DNA of 64,000 nt, taken from the NCBI GenBank assembly GCA_015501585.1, contig JADNRY010000012.1, forward strand, positions 124,001-188,000, given 5' to 3'. The translations under genes were made by a program, and so were the position numbers. Origin of the DNA: Rhodocollybia butyracea. Its lineage: Eukaryota > Basidiomycota > Agaricomycetes > Agaricales > Omphalotaceae. Below, piece by piece: positions 13,037 through 23,647 of this stretch; the stretch's first letter is position 1, and every line of letters begins with the position of its first letter. Under the pieces are notes generated by a model. The model did not search any database, was not told the DNA's origin, and saw only the letters and a program-made list of their open reading frames with translations.

Positions 13037-14287
13037 CGCGTTGTGATAGAAGAGGATAAGACGTGGCGTCACAAAAATCGGTGCGCGTGACAGTTCGTGA
13101 CACCTGTTACTCTTGTAAGTGTTATCGTTTCGTCTACGTCATGTTCGAGAAGGCCAGCCGATATATCCAGCCTTCATCGCGCGCAGCACACTCTACGTAT
13201 TTCGCGTTCCCAACCCACCCTCCCGCGAAATACTACAGTACTCGTTCACCTTTCCCGTCGCATTTCTTTGGGTTGCCCACCCACGCGCCGGACCAAGCCC
13301 AGGGCGAGGCAAAACATCTTTATTAAAGCATATACTGACTTTACCTGAGAGTTTCATACGACAGCTCCTTCGCAAAAGCCCGCACGTAGGACGTTTGCGC
13401 CTGATCATCGGTCGGCAAAGCCGGCATTATCTTCTCAGAACATATGCTAGTACTACAGTCTATTTAGATGCGCCACTCCATCCAGGTGCTCATACCGCAC
13501 TATGGGACCTTCGGCTGATCTGACGTTCAGATCTACTAGTACCATGCGAGTTATCCACTGCAATTTACCACCTTTCTTCCTTCCACCATACTATAAAGAG
13601 CCATATGTGTTCTGGAGTAATCGGGTATGCTGTAAATTCAACCCCCTAATTCACAATTCAAGTTCAAGAGCATGTGTTTCCGCAAAATCGCATTATTTCT
13701 CAGGGGGTATACAAGTATGGTCGAAATCAGACTGATAAGGAAGAGGTAGGACCAGGTATGAAGCAGAAATGTGTGGAAAAATTGAACTCAAATCTGATAT
13801 GGCATTGTATTAGAGATGGTAATATGCAGGAGAGTATGGTTCAAGACAGTGGTAGCAGGGGCTGGTCTTGTAAGAAAATTCTCGCAGAGGAAGTATGTCT
13901 AGTCATTCGCACAGGAACGGATATGTTCGGTATCTTTCACAAGGACTCGAGGAACAGCAAACTCAAAGATCCAGATGTGGCCTCGTAGGGCCTCGTAGGG
14001 CCTGGTATTGATTCAACTCTTGCATCAAACCTCTCCATCAGCCATGACTGACACTTGTATACTCAGCGACTAGTTCGGAAAATGGGCTGGCTAGACTTGT
14101 AAACCAAATACTCGGTTCCTACAAAACAGTATCAATCTCGGCGTTCGTTTTGTCCGTATGACCATGAAAGGTCATCATTCCACCACGACAAGGAATAAAT
14201 ACCTCTTTTGTGTGAGGAGAGATCCCCACAGTTCAACACTCCTCTATTCTCCTTCCACCTCTAGCCTCATTCTGCGACTCCACAAAG
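13037..14287. other. long intergenic region between SEC13 and the SDR gene
   Basis: About 1.25 kb between two divergent genes. It has an open frame of 134 codons (13119-13523, +) rich in Arg, Ser and Pro with no motif I recognise, overlapping other open frames, so I do not call it. The part near 13500-13980 is not convincingly coding. The last 100 bases before 14288 are pyrimidine-rich and form the SDR 5' leader, which is also found, mutated, in front of the SDR pseudogene. Confidence 0.45.
13981..14003 (+). repeat. short tandem direct repeat (10-nt unit, twice plus partial)
   Basis: The unit CCTCGTAGGG occurs twice in immediate succession and a third partial copy (CCT) follows. It lies in the non-coding stretch upstream of the SDR gene. 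No function is claimed. Confidence 0.6.
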
Positions 14288-15582
14288 ATGGTCTTGAAAT
14301 CTCTCGGTGTTGCTCTGGTGACCGGAGCTTCTCAAGGAATCGGAAAGGCAATTGCAACGCGCTTAGCCTCGGACGGATATAAGGTAGCAATTAACGACCT
14401 AGGGAGCAAGCGAGAGCAACTCGAAGAATTAGCCAAAGAAATCAAGAATAAATATGGACATGAGGTATCCACCGTTACAGGGGACGTTAGTAAAGAGAAG
14501 GATGTAGAAGGCATGGTAGAATTTGCATCTAAATCGTTGGGTGGTTTGGATGTAGTAAGTGATTTTACATAGTCCTATACTTGCAGCCTCAGGCGCACAT
14601 TTAACAGATGGTTGCGAATGCGGGAATTCTCAAAAATGACGCTTCTATTCTTTCGATGGGCAAGTACCTTTCTGGGAAGTGTTCCAAAATCATCTTCGCT
14701 AATCATTTCGTTTGGATAGCCGGAGATGAATGGGACAACATACTCAGAATCAATGCCAAAGGAACTTTTCTCTGCTATAAATACGCTGCTAAGCAGATGA
14801 TAGCACAAGGTCGACCAGGCGGAAGGCTCATTGGTGCGTCTTCGGTTGCTGGAAAGCAAGGTGTGTACCGCTTGTTAGTTCTGCTCTCCATTCTTAACTA
14901 CTACCTAAACATCAACTAGGCGCAACTCACGCTTGCGCTTACACTGCATCCAAGTTTGCTATTCGTGGACTGACACAGACTGCCGGTTAGTATCGAACTC
15001 TCGCCCGTAGAGAAAAGTACTGACAGCAAGATTATCTACTAGCAATGGAGTTTGGTCAATACGGTATCACGGTGAATGCATATGCTCCAGGTACGTTAGT
15101 CAACTGTATGTGAACCCTCCTGAAGCTGAGCCCACTTCCTCTCCTCAAGGCTTGATAGAAACCCCAATGTGTACGTCGTATGAGATACAACCTCAAACCT
15201 GTTATTTACCCCAGTACCTGGACCAGTGTCTAGCGCTAGCTCTTCACCTGAATCCTACAGCTCGGTATGCTCGCCAATAACCTGTCCGTAGAAGCCACTC
15301 CGTAATAAATACTTTTATAGCTCCTCCAGGCGCTACCCTCGTTCACGAAGCTGGGTCATCCAGAAGATATTGCAAGTCTTGTCTCTTACTTGGCTTCCAA
15401 GGAGGCGGGGTATATCACTGGTTAGTTGTATGACGTATTTCTTGAAGAGGATAGTACTCACTCTATTTTATTTCCCTGTGTAGGACAGACTGTATGTTCC
15501 TCTCCGCACGCAAAACATACAAATATGAAGACTGATCCTATTGTTGCAGATATCTGTCAATGGTGGAATGTTCTTCGACTGA
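14288..15582 (+). CDS. short-chain dehydrogenase/reductase (SDR)
   Basis: NAD(P)-dependent classical SDR of about 265 residues, close in style to acetoin/diacetyl reductases and sorbose reductases; substrate unknown. Seen: TGASQGIG cofactor loop (near 14325), NAG motif in VANAGILKND, active-site Ser in GASSVAGKQG, and the YxxxK pair in CAYTASKFAIRG (near 14940). It ends with the family's VNGGMFFD. Eight or so introns. The intron at 14660-14719 uses a GC donor (GCAAGT); with it ILSM joins AGDEWDNIL in frame. The start follows a pyrimidine-rich leader. A mutated second copy lies just downstream. An acetoin reductase role is only one option. Confidence 0.88.
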
Positions 15583-16120
15583 CGTTTATAATCCGTATAC
15601 TCCGCTTTGGCTTGTGTGAAAGGTTGTGGAATAAAATGGCGCTAGTTTTCTGCTTGACTTGCAATACATCGTCCCAAGGCCTGAATTAGAACAGCGCACG
15701 TTTACGTTACACGCGCTCGGTTTCTCCACGTCTTGAACGAGGATATGAGATTAAGCTGAAAAAAGGAACGAAGATATTACTCGAGTTAACCAAAGAAAGC
15801 GAAAATTGAGGGGTGGTATAGTCCACGTGTGAGAGCCAAGGCAGTAACGTTTAGCTGCATATGTGCTCTCAAAAGACGGGAATATCCCTGGGTTTGCCAG
15901 TGTATACTTCGTGCTAAGGATTGTAACGGTTGCTGTACCAGTGTTCATGGTGGATGGAGGATGGCTTAAGAGAGTCTAATCATTTGCTTGGAAAGAATAT
16001 CACCGAGCAGTAGTTGGAACGGGAATCGGGCTGGTTGTAATGGCGAGTGACGATGAACGCCTATGACCGTGAAATTTAGTTTCCACCACGCAGATAGGGA
16101 TGGTACGTCTTCAACTCTCC
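15583..16120. other. spacer between the SDR gene and its pseudogene copy
   Basis: The first 100 bases (to about 15680) are the SDR 3' flank, part of which recurs after the pseudogene at 16776-16870. The rest has no gene I can support. Confidence 0.5.
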
Positions 16121-16870
16121 GTGAGGAGAGACTCTCACCGTAGTAGTTCAACACCCCTCTATTCTCCTTTCACTTCTAGCCTCATATTGTGACTCCTCAA
16201 AGATGGTTTCAAACTCTCTTGGTGCTGATCTGGTGACCGGAGCTTCTCAAGGAATCGAAAGGCAATTGCAACGCGCTTAGCCTCGCATGAGTATAAGATA
16301 GCAATTAACAACTTAGTGAGCAAGCGAGAACAACTCAAAGAATTAGCCAATGACTCAAGTGGGGGGAGGCGTGGACATGAAGTATCTGCTGTTACATGAT
16401 GAGACGTTGGATATTTAACAGATATTGCAAGAATAATATTTCAATAGAAAACGCCGTGCTAATATGGCACTGGTACAGATATCTGTTAATGGTGGGATGT
16501 AACTCCACTGACCCGGAATTTGCTGTTGTAGATTTGAGTCTGTACTGGAATGTTCTAGTACTTTTGTTAGTATTACTCATTACTTACTCAGCTTACTTAC
16601 CAGTACTGTGTAGAATATTCTAGAAGGTATTGTAAGTAGTATAAATACTGTAGAGGTCCTGGGGGAGACCCAGACAATTGTACTAAAGGTCTAACAACCG
16701 AGTGCACAAGTGTACCAGATCACTTATTCCACAACATTTGCATCCCAGAAGAATAAGTTTGAGATGAAGAGTCACCATCATATACTCCGCTTTGGCCCGT
16801 GTGAATAAAACGGCTGTACTTACTACTTTGGCTCGTCAATTCCATTCCATCGCATCGTCCAAAGACCAAA
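16121..16870 (+). pseudogene. decayed tandem duplicate of the SDR gene
   Basis: The segment from 16121 repeats the SDR leader (GTGAGGAGAG, then GTTCAACAC and TCTATTCTCC) and the start region from the ATG at 16203. The coding copy keeps GGTGACCGGAGCTTCTCAAG exactly, but the cofactor loop has lost one G (GGAATCGAAAGG against GGAATCGGAAAGG in the intact gene). The shifted frame soon stops. Most middle exons are deleted. A fragment of the last exon is left near 16470-16500 (ATATCTGTTAATGGTGGGATG-like), and the 3' flank is matched at 16776-16870 (ATACTCCGCTTTGGC). Because leader, coding and trailing flank are all present in order, this is a DNA-level duplication, not a retrocopy. Confidence 0.85.
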
Positions 16871-16931
16871 AGACCCAGATAAAACACAGCCTATTTGTAT
16901 TTACTTACAAGTCCAAAATTCATTTCTTACA

Positions 16932-19017
16932 TCAATAAACATATCGAAAACTGAGAAAAGAAGCGAAGATGTCAGCTGATATCCAGAACAAATAAAACAA
17001 GACTCACTTGACGTTCTGCAAATCCGTTAGATCCGCAAATGCAGTCTCGTTTGAAAGACTATCTGTCTTTGTGGCAGCTTGTCCATCCCGTTTGCGGTTC
17101 TGGTGAATAAAATAGAACCGGAGAGCTACGAAGATGAGGACTTCAAGGCAATTGCTAACGAGCATACTACCAATACCGAGACGATAGGTTGGGGCGTCCT
17201 GGGTGCGGTAGAAGAAAGGTCCTGACGTTAAGATATCGTTAAGCAATGGGATATACATATGGGGGAGGAAAGAAAAAAAACACACCAGCTATATTACCCA
17301 CACATGCTCCAAGCCAGATCAAAGCACTCGTTAATTGTTTTTTGGTCTGTCCTGCGGTGTTACTGGTAATGATACTGAGTGCGAGTACGAAGGACGTCTG
17401 GTATGAACCAGTGAGGTAGTAGCATACAAGGCGACCGGCATGAGCATCTTGAGGTGCGAGGAGAAACCCGAGAGTTCCGGCGATGGTGGGAAGCATGAAG
17501 AGCATGCAGACTAGTGTCCTGGAATTCCGAGGAAGACGGGCGTTGAGGATGGCACTGAGGATACAAGTTGTGAAGAGAGCTCGAATAGAGTAGCCAGAGA
17601 TTAATCACCCCAATCCGATCCAGATACACACTAACGCTCCTTGGGGAATACCCAAAAGTGTGGTTTGAAGGGTATCAAAGCCAAGACCATTGATGATGAG
17701 AGTTGAGAACTATTTCAGGTAAATCTACGGTCTGAAGACAGAGCTCGAACTCACATTGCTGATTCCACCGTTCGGAACATTGCCCACGAAACCCAAGAAA
17801 AAGAACAACCAAGTTTTTGGGTCCATGAAGGTTTCCCGAAACTGGTCCCATTTGAATTTCTTGTTATCGACACCGGTCTGATTTCCACGAAGACGAGCTA
17901 CAGCTAGAAGGCGCTCATCTCTGGTAAAAGTCCGCGCCGTCGGTGGTGAATCGGGCAGTAAGAAGAAGAGGATTATTCCCCAAGCGGAACAGAGAGCGCC
18001 GACAATGAGGAACCTGTAAGCACATTAAACTTGCCTCCCCTCGGCATACTTGCGATCGTACGTACTCATATCTCCAACTAGCCAAAGAACCTTTGATATG
18101 ACCGATTCCATAACCAAGGAGCCCACCAACTGCAACTCCGATCCCATTTGCTGAGTACCACATAGATATACGGTTCGGCTGTTCCGACCGCCGATAGAAC
18201 ATTGAAGTGATGAGCATGAATCTGTTCGATGTCAGCCCGTGACCATCGAATGAAAGCTGTTTGACATACGCAGGGTCAGCGATAGCTTCGAAGGCACCCG
18301 ATAGAATACGCAAGATCGCGAGGTCAGTAAAATTACGCGAGGCTGCCTGTGCCCTACGTACCCAGGTTTGGATTAATTTGTGTCTTGAGTGAGGTGCAAA
18401 ACTCACATCAGAAGAGCACCCCAGAGAAAGATGTTAATTGAGAGGTATTTTCCACTCGGCGACCGTTGCATAAGCAGGTTGGAAGGTATGCCCCATACCA
18501 GCCAGCCAAAGTAAAAGATGGAGGACAGCCAGCTGTAGGAAGTTCGAACAGGATCAATAGATGATAATAATAAAAGTAAGAGAGATGTATACCTATATTC
18601 TTGTCCTTGAAGCCCTAGGTCTTTCTTGATTCCGAAAATGGCAGCGTAGGATAAGGTCGTCTTGTCGATATACTACGCAACATCAATATGATGGTATCGT
18701 ATGTCAGCAACAGACCTACATAAAATGCATAACAAACAGCGAGACTGCGCGTCCCACAAAAAATTAGCTTAAGACCTGTTGGTAAACACAAGATATACCT
18801 ACCAAGGAATAATCAGGCGGTCTATCTTCTGCCTTACGCGTTTCTCTTCCACTGCATCAATACTTTCCTCAGTGGGATACTTGTCCAAAGCCTCTCGGTA
18901 GAAATCATCCAGGGGCTCCCTATTCCACAAACGCTTGACAGAAAAGGGATGTGTGCCGATGAGGTCTTCATCAGCAATAATACGGTGATTCGCCTGTTCT
19001 GTATGGGAGATGTTCAT
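16932..19017 (-). CDS. MFS transporter, Dal5/allantoate permease-like anion carrier
   Basis: Major facilitator of the fungal anion:cation symporter group, which carries allantoate, nicotinate, pantothenate and similar organic anions across the plasma membrane. The cytosolic N-terminus (MNISHTEQANHRI) is followed by a KIDRLIIPW start of helix 1, a YIDKTTLSYAAIFGI loop, FYFGWLVWGIPSN, and later LPDSPPTARTFTRDERLLA between the two halves. The second half contains NGGISNFSTLIINGLGF and the tail ends DLQNVNFRYVY, the usual ending of this family. Around nine introns, all GT-AG, and no frame break. The last short exon (16932-16951) follows an intron with acceptor CTCAG. It is divergent from the RRM gene. 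Substrate cannot be named. Confidence 0.88.
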
Positions 19018-19728
19018 ATCTTGCCCAAGAAAGACATCTGCTGACCAGTTATAAAGGACAGTGGAACTTTGTGGGAACGGGTGAATAACGGGCCTGCTCG
19101 GTCCTTTTCGCCATCAGCTACCCGCCGGAATTTCTGCGTTCCGACTTTTCGATGCCTCTTGGCACGAAAAAACACACCGGCTGCAGCATTCTTTGCTTGG
19201 AAGTGAAAAGCATCAATTGAGGGACGAGAGGTTATTTTTCCGGGAGAAAGAGTATCACATTGCAAGCGGAAACTCGAACTCCTCCTTGTCCAACTGTCAA
19301 CCGCGGGAGAAGGCTAAGAAAGGGCAGAGAGTAATTAGGCTCGATAAAAATTCAAAGGAACCATGCAATGTAGTTCGAGGGAAGTGTATAACAGTTGTTT
19401 CTACAGCCGCTTTGAGTATTTAGGCCACCAAGAATCCAACTATGCGAACGCTGCTGGCTCGCCGTTCAATCACGTCGACGTTCTTCCCAGGAAACTTTTC
19501 AACAGTGCACATTCCGAGAACAACCTGTCCATCCCGCCAAGTTCATGTCGGTCTAATTGAAGTAATTCATTTGGAAATGGATGATCGCCTTCGGACCATC
19601 GGGGAACATGGGGGCGTCGAAGACTAAAATTTCTGCCGGCCCGTAGAGTGAACCGGTGTCGAATGTTTCGGCGCTAAAACTCTTTTACCTGAACCACATC
19701 ATCAAGTGAAGACAAGGACGGCATAACG
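19018..19728. other. divergent promoter region between the MFS1 and RRM genes
   Basis: A 711-base gap between divergently transcribed genes. Short open frames here have no recognisable features. A TTATAAAG on the plus strand near 19053 lies close to the MFS start but is in the wrong orientation to be its standard TATA box. Confidence 0.5.
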
Positions 19729-21012
19729 ATGGACAACGGTACGTATCCAACGTCGGCGACGACTCTCAGCAACGGCCCGACTTCTATTTCATCCCTTTCG
19801 GCTCGAAATGGTCGCAGGAATTCTGAAAAAATACGCCTTTTTCTTCCGACTTTTTTCCTTTTCACTTTTTTGTCTCTCTCTCTGTACCTACTTCCTGCAC
19901 ATCCTACATGAATGTCGGCTCAAGGCCAACAAATTGCACCCTTTCCGACAAAATAATTGTGTTATTTCGATTTTCGACCGAGTACTTCGACCTTAAACTC
20001 TCAGCTCCGCCATCCGCCTCCAAACGACCCTGACTTTTCTCACAATCATCAGCTTGGGACCCAAAAGAAGTTTCAAATAATACCAATGGAGGTATTAGCA
20101 TTCCTACCGACGACTTTCATAGAGGAACCAGCCCTGGAGCTGACGGTGAACCGTCGAGAAGAAGTAGGAGCAGAAGTCCTGGTGATAGAGGGTATGTCCG
20201 CTCTTGTGTGCTACAACCTATAGTAACTCCACTTTAGTCGTCGATCGACAGAAGAGGCCGAGAATCCAGGCAATAACCTTCACGTATCTGGTCTGAGTTA
20301 CAAAGTAGACACCCGGGAACTCGAGGCAGTATTTGTCAAAGTTGGCAGAGTATGTCCGCACTATCACTGACGTTACTCGCGTCTAACCATCACTTCCAGG
20401 TCCAAAAGGCCTCTGTCGTCTATGATCCACATACGAGAGAATCACGCCAGTTCGGTTTCGTCACGATGGAGAGTAGAGAGGAAGCTGACGCTGCTATTAC
20501 TGCGCTCAACGGTACTGAACTCATGGGGAAAGTCATAACTGTTGCCCGAGTGAGTCTGGCCAACATCATCTATGTACTCCCTCGTTAACCAAATTATGTA
20601 GGCCCGTCGCGGCAGAGCCAGGACTCCAACTCCAGGCAAGTATCATGGACCCAGTAAACGACGAGGTTGGCCTTTTTTCTCTCTCCTTTTCGTGATTTAC
20701 CATAATACCATCGATGGATTTTCCAGCAGAACGTGAACGCCCTTACGATCCTCGACCCTATGACAGTCGGTACGCCAGTGACTACGACGATCGTGGTCGT
20801 GGAAGAGGCCGCTATGATGATTATCGTGATAGGGATAGAGACCGTAGGAGAGATGACCGGTACAGAGATCGCGACCGATACGACGATAGGAGGTCGCGAG
20901 ATAGGTATGATAGGTATGTGGAGGGCTTTCCGTTCTCGTTTCATTCTCATTCGTTTTCTAAAATGATAGGTACGACAGGTACGATGATCGGGACAGGGAC
21001 AGGAGATATTAA
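19729..21012 (+). CDS. SR/Tra2-like RNA-binding protein with one RRM and an RD-rich tail
   Basis: Probable splicing regulator or mRNP protein in the nucleus. One RRM is complete: RNP2 NLHVSGLSY (near 20278) and RNP1 RQFGFVTME (near 20450), with ADAAITALNG in the last helix. Before it is a short RS stretch (SRRSRSRSPGDRG); after it ARRGRARTPTPGKYHG and a long tail of DR/DY/RD repeats ending DRDRDRRY. This layout is that of transformer-2/RNPS1-like proteins. The start is MDN: a 10-nt coding exon, then an unusually long intron (19739-20052, 314 nt against about 55 typical), which might hide another small exon. Before the tail a CAGCAG tandem acceptor near 20728 allows two isoforms differing by one residue. 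Confidence 0.82.
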
Positions 21013-21623
21013 GAGTCCTTTTCTTTTTCTTATGTTTATCTTGACTTCTGTTATCTTTCGTTCCGCCGTGTTATAGAGCCTTGGTCAAGTGATAATTACT
21101 TGGAATGTTAAAGCTTATTATAGCAATACAAGGCTGTTATATCTCTACAAGTACTTTTAAAATCAGTCTCTCTTTTCTTTGAGTCCTTCCGGTCCAATAG
21201 CTAATTTACTCACGAGTTTGGGGTTAAACGTTTGACGAAGCTCCCCAGAAACTTTCGCAAAAAAGTTTTTCTGGCCCTTTTACGCACTACTTTCTACGAG
21301 TAAGTTACTGGTAGCCTCTGGTAGCCCACATTTGAGTTATGGCATACTTCGCATATGTACTTGGTGCAATTCGGGTCCCTGGATGGTTTCCAATCTAACA
21401 AATATTTCCTAGCTTGGCATTTTGATGGGATTGATGCTATAGTATGAGCGCTCTTTGAAACCAGCTCCACGACTTTCCCTCAACTCGAGATTCAACGTTA
21501 TTCAACGTTTATTTACCTGGCCAACTTGACTTTCTCAAAGGAACTAAAGGTCTAACTCAAGTTACATAATTCTTCGAACACATCTGAAGAACTTGGAACA
21601 TTAAACTATATAGCTAAACCAGC
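21013..21623. other. intergenic region before the small membrane protein gene
   Basis: A 611-base AT-rich gap between two genes on the plus strand, holding the 3' UTR of the RRM gene and the promoter of the next. No gene, tRNA or repeat recognised. Confidence 0.5.
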
Positions 21624-22208
21624 ATGGCTACCTTGTGCGTTCAACGTTTAATTTTACTCTCGCACTGACTGTTTTCTTCAACAGGGGCGATTTCCTTGCG
21701 CTTATTACAGTGAGTCGTATTGAAAGAAAGGCTTGTATGATTTACGAATGCTTTGCTAGACTATCGCAGTGTTCGGAGGTGTAATCTATGTCATTTTAAA
21801 ACTATCTGGCTCAGTTTCTGAAGGGGTCAAGTCTACGAAAGTCAAGTGCGTTGGCTTGGGTTTATTGTTTTTGAACAGCTCTCAACTTTCCGCTAGGTTA
21901 AAGGAAAAGGGCTATGACATATCAGATAAGGGAGTGTCGGTCAAGACATCGAAACGCATGAACCGGGAAGACTACGTAGATGCAACGCAGAGGTACGTTT
22001 AGTTGAAATTTTTTCCTGACCAGCTACCAATCATCTTCTGTACAGAGGTCTAATACGCGCATTGGGAGCCTCGTCATTCGGCAACGGCCAAGACGGCAAC
22101 ACTCTTGCTCCACCCCAACAATCCACGCCGCCAACGCTGTCCCGGACCAGCTCATCAGACAAGAAAAAGAGAAGCTTTTTCACAAAAAAGAAACACGACG
22201 ACGAGTGA
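21624..22208 (+). CDS. small single-pass membrane protein with basic tail, unknown function
   Basis: About 126 residues from five exons; I do not recognise a named family. The N-terminus MATLGDFLALITT runs into one hydrophobic helix ending YVILKL, with no cleavable signal peptide, so the rest is probably cytosolic. The middle is charged (STKVKLKEKGYDISDKG, then MNREDYVDATQRGLIRAL). The end is Ser/Thr/Pro-rich, then very basic and acidic (KKKRSFFTKKKHDDE). The first coding exon is only 11 nt (ATGGCTACCTT) before a GTGCGT donor. Consistent splice sites and a continuous frame through four introns make a real gene likely. Confidence 0.7.
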
Positions 22209-22348
22209 GGAGCAGCGTGGAATGAGAAGTTTCAAACGCAGGGGTCGAAATTCATGTCTCAGACCTCTCTTTTTATTATGTATAATTATTGCATTCTGTA
22301 CTTGCGAACAGAAGCGGACAATTATTTCGCTTTAGCTCAAGGATCTAA

Positions 22349-23647
22349 CTAGGCTTTAGACGGAACGGAAGGATCACGAAGTACCTGTTGAACGGCTTGC
22401 AATAACTTTGCATGCGCGTCTTTTGCAGTGGCGATAACACCGTAGTTCTCGCCCAAAGTTTGGCCTAGTCCAAAATCGAGCCGTTGACCTTTAGAATCAC
22501 TCACGATTCCACCCGATTCTTCGATTATTAGGGATCCCGCAGCATGATCCTGTTGTAACATGAAAAGTGAACAAGCTAGGACGAAGATGGTAACAGACCC
22601 AAATTTTCTCCTTGTAGCCAACACCAGTAGGCATTCGCATATACGCCCCCCCGTCTCCGCGAGCTAAACAAGCATATTTGGCTTGACTATCCATTCGAAT
22701 AGGGGGTCGTGTGATACCCATCAAGCTCGAAATTTTATTAATGGTGGAATGTGAGGAATGGGCAGCTTCCACAGATTCGAGAAAGTTGAAGGCCGACGGA
22801 GAGTATGGAGGCATTGATAAAGGCGCCGGGTCAGCACCAGAGAGTTTCATCTATGGATAAAAATAAGTAAAGATACTGCCCAGACACTGTGAATTAGTAA
22901 ACACCTGTTGGGCACCTTGACCTCGAACAGCAACGAATATGCAACCTTTCTCTCCATCCGGTTTTGACGAGTCAACGGGTAGATTAGGGCATCCAAGTAC
23001 GCCAACTTGGACCTCTGCATCAACAAGCAAAGCCAGACACACGGCATATTGTTCCCCTCGTAGGAACCCCTTGGTTCCATCGATAGGATCAATTGTCCAC
23101 ATTCCTACGGATTACCAGTCAAGTTGTTGTCCAGATGCGAGTACGAAAAACGTACTGCCAGACCTTCCACCTTCATAGTTTCCTCTGTCAATCGCGTCCA
23201 ATAGCTGTTCAGAAGTTTGCTGAGATCCAGGTCCGATACCCCATTCAGCATAATCTCCTTGTCCAAGTTCTCTGACGAGAGCCTCGTTCGCGAGCTCGAC
23301 GATCCTACCCCGAAGTGTAGCACCGGCTTCCGCACGCAATTCAGCTGCATCTTCTTCACCGACAATGGGATCCTCCGGAAATGCACAATGCAGCATTGAA
23401 CTTATGACTGCTTGAGCAGAGTAATCTCCCACTATAATATTTCCGAGGTTAACTCATTGACTGCCTTGGAGACTAAAGGTTTACCAGTTACTGGCGACTT
23501 GTCTCCCTTGGTCAAGGTTTCATTTTTCACCAGTTTATTAAAGACAGATGAGGTTAAGGAGCATGCTCTCCTTACTGCAGATATTGCTAGCTGTTTTTCA
23601 GTTGTGAATGCAAGAGACATGGTTGTGGACAGGGATCGATAAAACAT
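22349..23647 (-). CDS. HAL2: 3'(2'),5'-bisphosphate nucleotidase (Hal2/Met22)
   Basis: Mg-dependent, Li/Na-sensitive phosphatase that converts 3'-phosphoadenosine 5'-phosphate (and PAPS) to AMP, protecting RNA-processing enzymes and sulfate assimilation. It has the two metal sites of the inositol monophosphatase superfamily: VGEEDAAEL (near 23370) and WTIDPIDGTKGFLRG (near 23080), and the third, DHAAGSLIIEESGG (near 22540). About 355 residues, five introns, ending DPSVPSKA. The start is ATG at 23647 (MFYRSLSTT) or the internal ATG at 23620 (MSLAFTTEKQLA); the second fits the usual yeast-type N-terminus, while the first adds nine residues. Convergent with the preceding gene, 140 bases apart. 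Confidence 0.93.

Noticed and set aside
13119..13523. 134-codon open frame between SEC13 and the SDR gene
   Set aside because: Overlapping open frames in other phases, biased Arg/Ser/Pro composition and no recognisable motif; not enough to call a gene.
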